From positions 1,215,550-1,279,549 of the forward strand of contig MU006094.1 in NCBI GenBank assembly GCA_010093705.1: DNA of 64,000 bases, read 5' to 3'. The notes beneath the pieces were generated by a model that saw only the letters and a program-made list of their open reading frames with translations, was not told where the DNA came from and ran no database searches. Positions within the stretch are counted from its first letter, which is position 1; the number at the start of each line of letters is the position of its first letter. Position numbers and translations under genes: made by a program. This DNA is from Patellaria atrata CBS 101060 (lineage: Eukaryota > Ascomycota > Dothideomycetes > Patellariales > Patellariaceae). This document shows positions 1 through 11,499 of this stretch, piece after piece.

Positions 1-1
1 T

Positions 2-1761
2 ATCAGGTCGACCCTAGGAGATCTTGCCTTCGTACCATACCGCTCGATACCAATTGCACCGCAAAGTCATTCGGCTTCCGCGCAGATAACACAGACTTCG
101 AGACCCTCCGATGAACCCGATGATTATCTCAGTCCACCACAGAAGAGCGGCGCTTCTACGAACCCTTCTAAACCTGTAGAAGTCGTTGGTTCAACAGACG
201 ATAAAGCAAGATCTGAAGCTAGCTATGATGTCAGATCGATTAACGAGAGCGACACCGATGCCCTGCCAGATGATTCGCGGAGAAACTCAACTCCAAATGA
301 GCGACAGCCGTTGAATAATGCACCAGCTAACGGTTCTCTGGCTTCTTCACTGGATGCACCTCCTGATGGACCACCAGCTTCAGTGCCGGATGGACCACCA
401 GAGAGATCATCTCAAATCGCAGACGGGCCCCCTGATGCACCCCCTGATGCACCGACTGATGCCCCCCCTGACGGTCCACCTGATTTCCGGACACCCAAAG
501 TTGAAGTGGGTCTTTCAGATGACGCTCCTCCCCAGATCCTAGATGGGCCCCCCAATGGGCCACCATCGACTTTAGGACAAGGCACTTCAGATAAACCCAA
601 GGCTCTTCAGCAGCCGCTTCCTCCTAAACAAACTTTGGACAGACCCACAACCGAGAATTCCTCTATTAATGGCCCAAAGAGTGAGGAAGTAGACACCGAA
701 CGCCAATTAATCGAAGCCCGACAGAAAGATGCAACCCCCCCTGAGAAGATATCATCCAAGGGGCAATTGCAGAGTAACAAAGAGATCGAATCTTCAGAGC
801 AGCACCAGATGAAACAAGGAGCAGACCATCCTCCAGAACTGTTTTTCAACTTCGACGCTTTGATGCCGCCAGAGATCTGGGAAGATCTACTCCCTGTAAG
901 TGCAGCACTCTTTTGCCAACTCTTTGTTGGATGTTGTCTAACCCCACACAGAAGCCTAAAGAAGATCCTTTGTCCGGACTTAAAGGTTCCACAGTATCCG
1001 CCCTAGGCCTAAACTCATCCAGCATTGGTGGACTTACGGCACAATTCCCCCCACCTCCTGACGACTACATATATCCCGAAGTTAGACTTGCCCAAGGGTT
1101 CCAAGATGAGCTTGCTCAAGCCAAAAAGGCCCAAAACGACGCGGAAGCGGCAGCACTCGCAGCAAAAGCGACCGAGCAACAGGCTCTGCAAGATGCCCAA
1201 ACCGCGAAAGCAGAGAAGGATTCCCTAAACATCGACCTGAGCGCGAAACTTGCAGCGTCTGAGGCAAAGGCATTATCCGCGAATCAAGAGTGGGCCAAAT
1301 CGCTCGAAAGGAACACCGTGCTTCAGCGCGAGGTTGAACAACTGCGCGCACAGAAGAGCACCGCGGAGTCGGAGGCGAATACTTTCAGATCTAAGGCGGA
1401 TGCGGCAAACAACGAGCTGATGGAAAATAAACAGCGACTTGCGACGGTTGAGAACTCACTTCAGCAGGCAAAATCGGAGTTGTTACCCCGCGAGCCGGAT
1501 AATAGGGTCTGGATCGCGTCTATCTATTATGGAAATAAGTTCTATCATGATGCGTGGCTCAACCCCAATGATTGGCTCAAGAGAAAATTCACGGATCTTG
1601 CACATCGCCAGGAGTGGTTCCAGGTTGGAAACGATCTTTTTGGTGAAGATCCGCTGCACGGTCAGTGTAAACAGTTGGTTGTGACATATAGGTATGACGG
1701 GGGAAGGTTGAGGTGGGCTTCAGCTGTGGAAGGTCAACATGCTAAATTCGATCCGTTCTAA
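2..1761 (+). CDS. DGPP-repeat and coiled-coil protein, 5' end outside window
   Basis: The frame is open from the first bases, so the start lies upstream. Exons 2-895 and 952-1761 join over a 56-nt intron (GTAAGT donor, CACAG acceptor) in phase 0. The first part is disordered and carries about a dozen DAPPDGPP/DGPP-type repeats. The second exon has a long Ala/Glu/Lys-rich coiled coil, then a compact C-terminal domain of about 85 residues starting WIASIYYGNKFYHDAW and ending in HAKFDPF. I do not recognise a catalytic motif. The order low-complexity tail, coiled coil, globular C-terminus suggests a scaffold or adaptor, but this is inference. The intron call is firm because both sides stay in frame and the splice signals are canonical. 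Confidence 0.8.
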
Positions 1762-2588
1762 GGTATGATCTCGAGATGCAGTCCCATCACTAATTTATAT
1801 CCGGTACACTGTTGTAACCATGAATTAGAAGGTTAGGTTACTGCTCTTCAGTCCTCTTTATTTGATTCGATGATCGTCTTGTACATCTCCTAATACACAT
1901 ACTGTTGCGTATATTCACAGCCGCGCCGTCGAGCTTGAAGTAACGTTGAAGGTGAAGCATCACTAAGCTCATTGGTAGTCCAATCTCGGTGACAGTACCG
2001 GTTAGGTTCACTCGTTCAAAGATGTACTTTGTAATCGCTAGAATGCCATTTTTGTGGGGAGGGAAGCCGGGAGAAGGAATAATTTGTCGAGCTAAGGTGG
2101 TTCTGTAATAAGGTAGAACTACCTTTAAGCGACCTACCTTATTTCGATCACTAAGATACCTTCTCTCATAGCACCTTCACAGACGGAATGCATAAACCTC
2201 AATCTGATGAAAACGCACCAAAAGCCAATGGATACCAACATCCCCCTCTGCGGCTTTCCGTCATTTAGAGGCCGAGCTTGAGCTGAGCCTTAGAACTCCA
2301 TTCTCACTGACATTTAAAAGATCAAACGCAAGGTCCCATGAAATAGAAAAGTCAACCTCCCGGTCTTGTCGCCAATAGTCTTCTTTGATCATTTTGTATG
2401 ATCCGGAGAATGCGATGCTACTTGTCCATCCCCAAGCACTCCCTGTCATAGGTAAGGAAATTCAGCCTTGTCCCCAGAAATATATTTCAGGCGGGGTATG
2501 TCCGGAGCCATGCGTACTCTCTTAAATGCTCGCTTTCTCTTTTTGATCTCTTTTACCGGATTTCTCCACCAGATATAAACTACTGATC
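1762..2588. other. Intergenic, no gene seen
   Basis: About 830 bp between the DGPP gene and the ankyrin/STAND relic. No open frame with convincing composition, no RNA gene and no repeat ends seen. Confidence 0.5.
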
Positions 2589-5500
2589 ATGTCCGGGTTG
2601 GAGGCTTTTGCAGCCGCCGCCGCGGTCGCGCAATTTGTAGACATTGGTGGTCGAACTGCTGTCTTTAGCTCAAGTTATTGGGACGTTCAAAGATGATCCT
2701 GAAACCACAAGACGAATATTCCAGGCCGTTGACGATCTTGTTACTCTGATGAACCTACTTAAATTAAAGCTCGATGCGTATAATGCTCTAGGAAGTGCAG
2801 TGCACTCAAACGTCCAGCACTAGAATCTGCGAACTCTATCGTCGATAATTGTATTCGAGATGTCCAAGCTCTTTGGCTATTGTTACAACCCTAGTTCTTG
2901 ATCATCAAGATGGACGTCCGAAGAAAGTTTGCAGGATCTCTTGGGCTTTTCAGAATGAGAAGGAGATCACAGGAATGTGTAGACACTTAGAACACCTCAA
3001 GTTCTCGCTATCTCTTTGGATCAGCAGTCAAATTCAAATACACCTTGAAGAAATCCTGTAAGCTTGAATCTTGATCTCACTTACCGCTCCGCCCGCTGGA
3101 ACATACTTCTAAATAGATATATATCCCAGGAAGATAAAAAAAATTCCCAAGAGGCGATGTTACAGCCACAAGAGACCGTGTTCAGTCATTAGAACAAACC
3201 CTAGATCCCTTACCTAACCAAGCTACCTCTATAATCAACTCCGTTCGGACCTTGGACCGTACCTTGACCCCTTTACCCACCCAAGTCCAAAGGATCGAGC
3301 AAGGGATTCGGTCATTGAACGCCAAGGCAACTTTATCAGTACAAGAATACAAACAACTGTCGGACGGGACAAATGCCTTGGCCATTTCCCGAACATCCCC
3401 AAATCCTCTCAGATGGTGACCATGAATGAAAAAATTCATGGAATTCGGGATACACTCAATGTCCATGCCGCATCCAAAGAGGATATTTCGATGGCAAGGT
3501 CCCTTCCAACTGATTTCGCAACTCAATAGTAATGTAGCCAATAACTACCGAGAATGCTCATCGATTCGTGACGGGAGTGCAAAATTAGTGAGGGGAACAA
3601 AACATCGAATTGTCATCGGGCTATGGCTAATCACGCCATTCTAGGTGGATAGCATTAGCCGACGTTGTCTTAGCAAATCGAGTCTTCTCGCTGAAGCAAT
3701 TCGCGAAACCCGGCAACAGTCTGGGGATCCGTTGGCCCAAGAGATATCCTGTCAGCTCGTCCGACGTCGCTCCTACCACGACTCTAAGATTCTCATTGGG
3801 TGCACAAACTTCGCCTTTCGTCGAGTCAAAAAACTGGTATATAGATCCAATCGGGATAAGAAGACATTCTGCGAAATAGAATGGCAAGGTCCAGTATTAC
3901 CCATCATTAAAAGGGCGTTCTAATTTACCTTCACAGCTGTCTCTAGTGCTGCAGGTTTCGCAGTATCTCAGTGTATCGTGCTAAAGAATGTTTTAAGCAG
4001 GGCGGAATCTCCAGCATTTAGACTATTTGACCAACTCGATGGCCGTATATGGGCAGCCGAGAAAGAATTAGCCCTTAGTGCAAAGGCGCTTGAGCAAGAC
4101 AAGGTAGTTTTGCAAGTGATTGCAAACATGATGGACGAACTTGCTCTTGTTCTCCGATGAGGTAAAGCTTCCGCTCGTGTCACCGACGTAAATGGGCATA
4201 CATTGTTACATGTACTGAAGCATTTCTAGATGAAAGTGGTGACCATAACTAATCTATCATTTAGGAACTAGTCCTTGTAGCTTCGCCATATCGTCGTACC
4301 GTCCCTTTATGTTTGGAGACAATCTTGCGCACTGCTGCCCTTTTAGTAGAGGAGGGTATCGACCGAAACGCGCTTGGCCCAGACAAGTAAGACCTTTTAG
4401 CTTCGGGATGACTTCAATACATATAATTCTGAGCGTACTAAGCCTTGATGCATTCGCAAGTTTCTTCTCGGGCAGTCTCCCTATCAGAGACAACACTACA
4501 CAACCCGTTGTTTAGATTTTACTATCCATTGGTTGCGAGCTCGTTTCAACTCCTGGTATTCAGAGTTTGTTGCTATTTTTTTTATGGACCTCCTCCCACA
4601 GATAGACGGCCTCGCCGAATGTAAGTTGATTTTTGTCTCGTATTGCAATATCTCTACTAAACATGAAACAGTGTTTGGTTATGGTCCTCTGGTGCTCTCA
4701 ATTATGGAGAGGAACGGAATGCTGATGAGAAAATTCTTAGACCGCGGGTGCAACCCAAATTTGTCCTCTAGGCCTGGCTTTTTGAGCGAGGAACGCCTTC
4801 TACTGTCGCCTCTCACCCTAGATATTGACTGATATAAGGGATTTCAAACACTCCTTGAGCATAACGCGGGCCCAGCTGAAACATATCATGCATTAAAGTA
4901 AGGAAATGAACCGATCATCTCAACGCTTCTAAAGGCGGGAAAATTATACTGAGCCTCTTCAGATCGTCTCTAGGCCCATATAAATCCAATAAGGGGGAAT
5001 TGCGTTCCTCTACAGTATCATCAGGAATCAAACAGGAGTTTATTATAAGTCTAGTTAAAAACCGAGAAGAGCTCAAGACCTTAAGAATGACACATTTCCC
5101 AGAGTTGGAATGGTACGAAGAAGTATTGGATGTTGGCGCTTCTGCAGTCTCCATCCTATTATTAGATATTTGAGTAGACTTACCGTTTTATATCTGGCTC
5201 AATCCAGCCGTATGACGATTTATCATCGTTCCGAGTTTAGTACTGAAGTTGCAAAAATACTTTTCAGAGCCGTATTTCGCTCCATTGACCACGATGATGA
5301 AGAAGGAATGAAACCACTCGTGGATCTAAGTTTTCACCGAGTTCACTGTCGGTTTTTGGAAGAGTATCTGCTCTGTCTTGTTAGCAAAGGTTCTAAAACG
5401 ACTTTCACCCAACACGAGCAGTCTTTCAGTGTGTTCCAATTGCCAGACTGGTGTTGGCTGCCCCCTCTCTCCAATGACACTATTACTTTAATAGTAGAGA

Positions 5501-6345
5501 CTTGGGATTCAATAATTACCGATAACTGTGTTTGTTACTGCTCATCCTAGGGGTGTAATGCTGTGCAATTCAACTTAAGGCACTACTGTATTAGTAAAAA
5601 ACGCAGGTGGTCTGCCCTTGAACAAGGTTTGAGGCTATGCAATTCGAAAGTGCGCGAAGAGGTTTACTATTCCTAGGCCTGCAGATTGGTCGTATTTGAA
5701 CCGCTTGGCATGTCCCATACATGTTGTTCCTGGAAGCGAGATGATGATGATGACGACAACGACGATGACAAGGTCTCAAAAGTGTCAAATTAAGGAAATG
5801 CGGCCAGACTGTCCAACCTAGAACAAGAAAGGATAAGAGAAGAGGATGAGGAATCACGAGCCGATTTGGCTACGATCATAGATACCTACGTACTAGCAAA
5901 AAAGTACTCTGGAAACCTTCAGCGAGAATTCTGGACGGATTGGCTGGCGGTTCTGAATCGCGTGCTACCTGAAAAGGACTGGCAACGGGAACTTTGTTAG
6001 AGCTAAAGGACGCGGAGATTTGCGGCAAGGCTCTTGAGAATCATGTGCTAACGCTTGATAACGGCGATATTGAATTTAGGGGAGCGGGGGGGTATGGTAA
6101 GCCTTCAATACTGCATGTTTGGGATGAAGAAGACAAGCTATTTACCTACTAAGAGCTAATCCTGCGATAACTCATTGGGGAGGGAGAAGCTTATGCTCTG
6201 ATACGCAAAACAAAGGACAGCGATATTCAAGAGAGTACTGGCGATGGGATGACTACGAAGGAGGTCGCCTGTGAAAGAACTACACTAACGCTTTTCGTGT
6301 TCAATGAAACAACGACAGCCTCTCGCAAGAGTGCTATGACGGCTT
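2589..6345 (+). pseudogene. Relic of a STAND/ankyrin-type NLR-like gene
   Basis: Starts MSGLEAFAAAAAVAQFVDIGG, the usual opening of fungal STAND/NACHT-ankyrin N-terminal domains. After a frame change near 2665 the same domain continues (LAQVIGTF..DDLVTLMNLLKLKLDAYNALGSAV), and near 3180-3420 a heptad-rich stretch (VQSLEQTLDPLPNQATSIINSV) resembles the linker of that domain class. Ankyrin-like pieces lie near 4680-4870 (DRGCNPNL..LTLDID) and 5590. The last recognisable piece near 6230-6300 (GDGMTTKEVACE) has the style of a final ankyrin repeat. Frame changes and stops are many, so this is not expressible. In intact relatives these proteins act as intracellular recognition and cell-death switches; that role is from family knowledge, not from this copy. 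Confidence 0.65.
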
Positions 6346-6972
6346 GAACGACACAATGTCATATGTTCTGCATGAAGAGAGGATGTACAAAGGGGCTAAC
6401 AAATTGCTACGGGTTGTTTTTAATTTTACATATTCAATTCTCTCCACCTTTTAGCTCAAACCCTCAATTTCCCCTCAAAGCTCTTATGAATTACTGTAAG
6501 ATTTTTTGCCAAAGATATCCGGCGGATTCAATATACGAACGTTTGGCCTATTACCTACGCGGATTTTTTAGGACGTACGCTTTATCACAACAACTACAGT
6601 TAAGAGCACCACATGAAAAAGGACCGGGATATAAAAGTTTACAGAACAAAGAGATTGTCGTCATAAACACTTTGTTTATCTACGAAAAGCCATCGAGCGG
6701 AGTGGGGTACTGTATTCCCTGGCGGAGCTTTGTTCTCTTTATATGCTTGTAGAAATATGATGTCCACCGAAGCCTCATACCCCCATTCATTAGCTTTATT
6801 GATTCTGTCGCCAGGGTTGTTTCTTGTCAATAGAAAGGAGCACAACCCATTCAGATGAATACAATAGACTTGATTATGTGCAAGAGAGCAGTTTCATAGA
6901 AGAGTTTATGTTCATATCTCGCATCATCTCCACATAGCCTCTCATCCACAGTAGCTTCACTCCTTTTCCGGT
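6346..6972. other. Intergenic, no gene seen
   Basis: Between the ankyrin relic and the ABM-like gene. AT-rich, with several short frames of unlikely composition. Nothing recognised. Confidence 0.4.
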
Positions 6973-7707
6973 TCATCCTTTGAAATAACTTTTCTCCTCT
7001 CCCCTTTCCTCTCCCAGCAGTTCCTTCCCATCCTCCCCTATTTCTCTCTCCCTGACTACCCCCTTTTCCTCTTCCTCTTCCTCTGCCATTACTACATCCT
7101 CCTCCTCTCCCATTTCCAAATCCCTCAGATGCCTCACCTCCAGCCCGGTCAAACATTTCTGCACACTGGCATACTCCACATCCTCCCCAATAGCCCTAAC
7201 CGTAAACTCCGTATGGCCCTCCGGACTCTCCCACCCGGAGATAACCACACACTCAGGCCGTCCCTCTTCCGCATCCTCCCGCCACGCCGCGAGCACCGGA
7301 TACCTCGACGCAGCCGCCAGCACATCGACCACGTGCGGCAACTTTGCCACGAACTCTGCAACTCGCGCCGGCTGGATGAAGAGCCGCGTGAGCGCGATCA
7401 CGGGAGCGGAGAGGGGTAATTGGGCGCTGGGGGAAAGTGGGATGTGGATCCCCCAGTTGAATTCGAGGAGGTCTTCTTGCGGCTCTAGGATGCTGGCTGC
7501 GGAGGACGAGGAGAGGAAGTCCTGGTGTGCGCTGAGGGAGGCCCAGTGGCCCAGGATGTAGAGTTTGCTGGGGTCGTCGAGGCAAGTGTAGAAGTGGGAG
7601 TTTGTTTGAAGGGCGGTGCGGACGGTGCGGAGGACGGGGAGGAGGGTGGGTGTTGTGGCTGTTGTGGGGGGGAGCAGGGAGAGAGAGGTCAGTTCTAGAG
7701 TGGGCAT
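6973..7707 (-). CDS. Dimeric alpha-beta barrel (ABM-like) domain protein
   Basis: Single exon, 244 aa, read from the ATG at 7707 (MPTLELTSLSLLPP). A start 30 codons upstream is possible, but that extension is polar and unlike the family. Residues about 1-100 and 110-200 look like two halves of a stress-response/ABM-type ferredoxin-like fold: in the first half a short strand, then HFYTCLDDPSKLYILGHWASLSAHQDFLSS, the layout of antibiotic biosynthesis monooxygenase-like proteins (strand, F/W-containing helix); in the second half ALTRLFIQPARVAEFVAKLP and CVVISGWESPEGHTEFTV. The C-terminal 50 residues are acidic, Glu-rich and low-complexity. No cofactor residues can be named. Intact, no neighbour with an obvious shared pathway. 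Confidence 0.65.
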   Translation of the reverse strand: MPTLELTSLSLLPPTTATTPTLLPVLRTVRTALQTNSHFYTCLDDPSKLYILGHWASLSAHQDFLSSSSAASILEPQEDLLEFNWGIHIPLSPSAQLPLSAPVIALTRLFIQPARVAEFVAKLPHVVDVLAAASRYPVLAAWREDAEEGRPECVVISGWESPEGHTEFTVRAIGEDVEYASVQKCLTGLEVRHLRDLEMGEEEDVVMAEEEEEEKGVVREREIGEDGKELLGEERGEEKSYFKG

Positions 7708-7797
7708 TTTGTGATTGGTGGGTTTGGGGTTGGTCTTTGGGTAGTTATGTTGTGGGGAAATGACTGAGTTAAAAGTAATGAGTTGAAAGACTGGCAA

Positions 7798-9099
7798 AGT
7801 TACTGATTTGAATTTTAAAAGAGTGGAGATTCAGTTGGTGAAAACTAAAAGAAAGTTGAGGTCACACAAAAAAATGGATTTGTAGTTCGCTTCCCTAGAT
7901 GTCCGCCACCCTTATATACGGTTCTTCTACCTTAGATTGATGTTAAAGTTACCCTTATGAGTTGTTGGACGATTGTTAGAGCCGGAATCCTGATGCTCGG
8001 AATGCTTCCGAAGAGTCTCAGAATGAGGTAGGGGTTCACTTTGCAACAAAAGTGATCTCAGCAAAGTGATAAAACCCTAGACGGTTATACTTGTCTTGTA
8101 TTTACCTGGAATTTAAATTTCTTATGCTTTCATGATAGGATGATTTTAAAACAAACGTTGGTAGAAGAAAAGGGGGACGTTAGCCGAAAGGGGTAAGCGG
8201 CATGGGCTACTGATTATGTAATATTCCTCTTCTTTTCGTCCTATCACATCTTACCAGTCACCACCACCAACGCAACATCCAATGTTAGTTCGCACGGAAG
8301 TACAAGTAATGAATGATTAGGAAGACCTGCAAGCGTAGAAAGCGTAGACCCGATCTAGTTCTACAGCAGAGCAACACGGTCAGCCCGACTCGAGATCTGC
8401 ACCGTCGCTCGTCCTCACCCCCTGGTCCCGACTGTACAGTGTCTTCGGAATCATGCTGACAAGGTGGTATAGTTGTTACCCCCCATCATCAAACTGCATC
8501 GAGTAGAAATGACAGACTCTCTGTAGTGGCAATACTAACAGAACGATGTCGTGTGACTTACTCCAAGCTTTACCATCCAATCTACATCACGGGGTTAAGA
8601 GTAAGCAAAAGACTTGATGTCGCAGTAATGGTCATTGGGTATCATCCCCTCGAAATGAGGGTTGAGGAAAACTGAGCCGTACCACAGCCTCAGCCAACGG
8701 ATCGAAGCATATGCAAATTCCGACGAAAATTCTTCATCTATTCGATGAACTCCTCTGGGCAAAATTTTACGCCATGCTAAGCAAGTCTCCTTACGATCAA
8801 GCGGGTATTGTCGCTACACCCATCTTGCGCTTTCTGTTTTTCCAGTACAGACACTACTCTGTCTGCATTTTATGGCGTCATATGGGGTGGTGCAAAACCC
8901 TCAGCAGCTACAATTGTCCAGTTGCACAATCGCGGCTTTTATTGCCTCTGTCTATTCTCTGTAGAAAGGGGTCCTGTCATTAGAATTTCGATCTGTGTCT
9001 GATTTACTCTCTACTTCACCCTGTCATAACATTGCGCATCTCCTTTTTTGTCTCGTGTGGTTACTATTATAACTCGATAATTCTCACCCACGAGGGAGA
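7798..9099. other. Intergenic, no gene seen
   Basis: About 1.3 kb without a convincing coding frame, RNA gene or repeat end. It includes the promoter of the ABM-like gene next to 7707-7900. Confidence 0.4.
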
Positions 9100-9540
9100 A
9101 TGGATCCTATCTCAATGATTGACCTCGGAGGCTCACTATTTGAGATTTGCGGCCTAGGGTGTGAATTAGCATCACAAGCTCAAGAGATCTATACCTCTAA
9201 AGACGGACTCCGCAATCAAAATGCTGAATTGAGGGATAGAACTACTTGCCTGCAAGAGCTTGTTCGGCCTTTGGCGGCGGGTGAGGTCCCCCATACTTCG
9301 GGTGAGGAAGCCTTGCGACGCATTGCTATGGAATGTTGTTTTCAATTGGAGAAATTGCTAGAGATTCTGAAGGGCTTACAGATACCTGAGAACGGTAAGA
9401 ACAGGTTCCTCGGCATCCCTGGGAAGGTGATTTCCAGGTGGTGAAAGAAACAACAGATTGGGACGATTGAAGTGCAAATAGAATAGTTGAACACTCAAAT
9501 CAACACCCAAGCAGTATTACTAGTGCGGTAAGTCCACGTT
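9100..9540 (+). pseudogene. NLR N-terminal domain fragment
   Basis: An ATG opens 114 codons (MDPISMIDLGGSLFEICGLG) that match the fungal NLR/STAND N-terminal helical domain: a hydrophobic start, a Lys/Ser turn (EIYTSKDGL), then paired helices. The frame meets TGA at about 9442 and a second stop 15 codons on, yet the same frame keeps family-like text (KQQIGTIEVQIE, then LNTQINTQAVLL, the usual leucine heptads of this domain). Sequence similarity is lost near 9540 and LINE sequence begins near 9600, so the gene seems to have lost its centre and C-terminus. Second relic of this class within 7 kb. Confidence 0.6.
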
Positions 9541-9885
9541 AAATGCCCTATCATTTTAGGAAGTCCAAATAGTATGGTAAAACATCTTCAGAGTTATTAT
9601 AGCAGCAATAAAGTATATTACCAGCTCCAAAAGTCAACTGATGAAGCTTTTAGCTAGGAACCAAACGCTTATTAGAAATTGGAAGATTGAGAGAATGATA
9701 GCACAATGCACACCACCCTGGAAGAACACAATGCAGGCAAATACCTGTATCTTTAAGAAGGACAAAGAGAATGCTGCTAAGGAGCACAATCAGCTACTCA
9801 AGTGTCTGGCACCAGAATTGAAGGACGGAAAGACTAGTGTGTATTACACAGATGGGTCAAAAGACGGCAACAAAAATGCAGCAGG

Positions 9886-10048
9886 TGTGAGCGGCCTCTA
9901 GTAATTGTGTTCCAACTATCTAGTCCAGATGCTATCTACAATCAAGATGAAGAAGAAGAGAAAAGTCTGAGGATAGGTTTGAGGGAAATATTACTGGCTG
10001 ATCTTCGGATTCAGGGCATCCCATACCACTAGGCTCTAGCCTGTTACA
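9886..10048 (+). mobile_element. Solo LTR, family A, copy 1 (163 bp)
   Basis: Begins TGTGAGCGGCCTCTAG and ends TAGCCTGTTACA, so TG...CA, and is flanked by a perfect 5-bp target duplication GCAGG (9881-9885 and 10049-10053). A second copy, about 90-95 percent alike by eye, sits at 47532-47695 with its own perfect duplication. It is inserted in the RNase H region of the LINE, hence younger than it. No internal region is present; a small LTR-bearing element such as a TRIM is equally possible. Confidence 0.75.
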
Positions 10049-10738
10049 GCAGGAGCTTGTAAAATAGGCAAAGACAACTTAATTCTATTTGCCAGCAACT
10101 AGAACCTGGGAGACAGCATTGAAATCATGGATGCAGAACTTTTTGCAGTGCTGAAGGCAATGGAAAGGGAAAGAAAAGAACAAGAAAAGGGACAATCAAC
10201 TTCCCAAACAGTTTGGATCTTTATTGATAGCCAAGCAGCAATTAAAAGACTACAGAAGAACTGCCTTGCAGGAGGATAAGAACTGGTCACACTGATAGGC
10301 AATCAGTATGACATCCTGACAACAGAATGGGGTATAATTGTCGATTTCAGCTGGGTCCCAAGCCACAAATTCATTTTTAGCAATGAGCTGGCAGACAAAC
10401 TGGCCAAACTTGGATTGGAAAGGAAATCTGTACAAGCATCATTCACCTCACTTAGCCACCTGAAACGTATAAGTAGAGAAAAGATTACAACAGATTGGAA
10501 AAGACAATGGGAAACAAACTCTAGAAGACAAGGGAAGCATTATACCCAAGTGTGAAGAGCAGCAATCTCATTTTCAACCAAATCATCGATCTCAAAATAT
10601 TCAACGAGGACTCAAGCAGCATTCTTTCAGCTGAAGAGTGGAGCAGGCTTCTTCAAGTCATACTTCAAGAGAATTGGAAAGGACACTGAAGGGAAATGTT
10701 TTGGAGACTGTAGGTTTATCCAAAACCAAGACACCTGA

Positions 10739-11018
10739 TGTCACGGGTTAGACCCGATAGGTATAAGTACCTTGGATGATCCAGCGGCTTAGCTATGCTA
10801 TACTTAAATTGAACAACTTACGTTGTTCTGGCACTTTCTCTTACATTCTTTCCTTAAGTTTAAGCTCCATGCATGATCCAGTAGCTTAGTCATGTTGTAC
10901 TTTAATAGAACAGCTCACGCTGTTCTGATACTCTCTTTTACTTTCTTTCCTTAAGTTTAAGCTTCATGTACATACAGCAATATACCTTTCAGCTCTCATC
11001 TGAGGTTGAGCCTTGACA
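10739..11018 (+). mobile_element. Solo LTR, family B, copy 1 (280 bp)
   Basis: Starts TGTCACGGGTTAGACCCG and ends GAGCCTTGACA (TG...CA), with a perfect 5-bp target duplication CCTGA on each side (10734-10738 and 11019-11023). It lies in the 3' part of the LINE. Relative to copy 2 (11796-11970) it contains an internal tandem duplication of about 100 bp: the block from GGATGATCCAG to TTAAGTTTAAGCT occurs twice. Confidence 0.8.
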
Positions 11019-11499
11019 CCTGATTCTTCACTGCAAACATTACTCCAAAGAAACGCAAAATCATGGAGAAGCAGCTAAAGTCAAGAATGACGCTAACAAA
11101 ACTCTTTTGTACAGAGAAGAGTAAAGAAGTACTCTTCCAATACTTACACAATACACAAATCTCAACAGCTAAATTGCTACTACATAGAAGAGAAATAAAT
11201 GAAGAAGAACAAGTAAGATATTAAAAATGATAGCATACAGGGGAAAAGCTAGATTGATATATAATGCAGGGGACTGAAGAGCAAAGGATACAGTGGAGTT
11301 GGTTCAAGTTTTCTAATGCTTCGATTAGACTGCAAAGTTTGGGCAACTAGGGAGCTTCACTCCTCAGACACTCTCACTAGACATATTATTGCCCTAGGAT
11401 AGGGGTTTATGTAGATAGAAGAGTAACGCCATAGCCCAAGAGGCTGCATGCGCAGTATTGTAGATAATGCAATATAATGGATGAAAAGAAAAAAAGGCC

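Larger units (their letters stand above)
9600..11497 (+). mobile_element. 5'-truncated Tad-like LINE (RNase H and C-terminal part)
   Basis: Translation shows the end of a reverse-transcriptase ORF2: a linker (MIAQCTPPWKNTMQ..KENAAKEHNQLLKCLAPE), then an RNase H domain with VYYTDGSKDGNKNAAG at about 9838-9885, DSIEIMDAELFAVLKAMERE near 10115-10160, WIFIDSQAAIKRL near 10207-10245 and SWVPSHKFIFSNELADKLAKLG near 10350-10415. A C-terminal HLILHCKHY-type segment is at about 10720-11060, as in fungal Tad-clade LINEs. The body is split by two solo LTRs (9886-10048 and 10739-11018). Several stops, e.g. TAA at 10277-10279, make it dead. The 3' end is put at the A-rich run near 11485-11497; no clear target duplication was found for the LINE itself. 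The 5' end at about 9600 is approximate. Confidence 0.7.

Noticed and set aside
9886-10048. Introner-like element (spliceosomal intron copies)
   Set aside because: First impression from GTGAGC start and two near-identical copies, but TG..CA ends and perfect 5-bp target duplications at both sites fit a solo LTR better.
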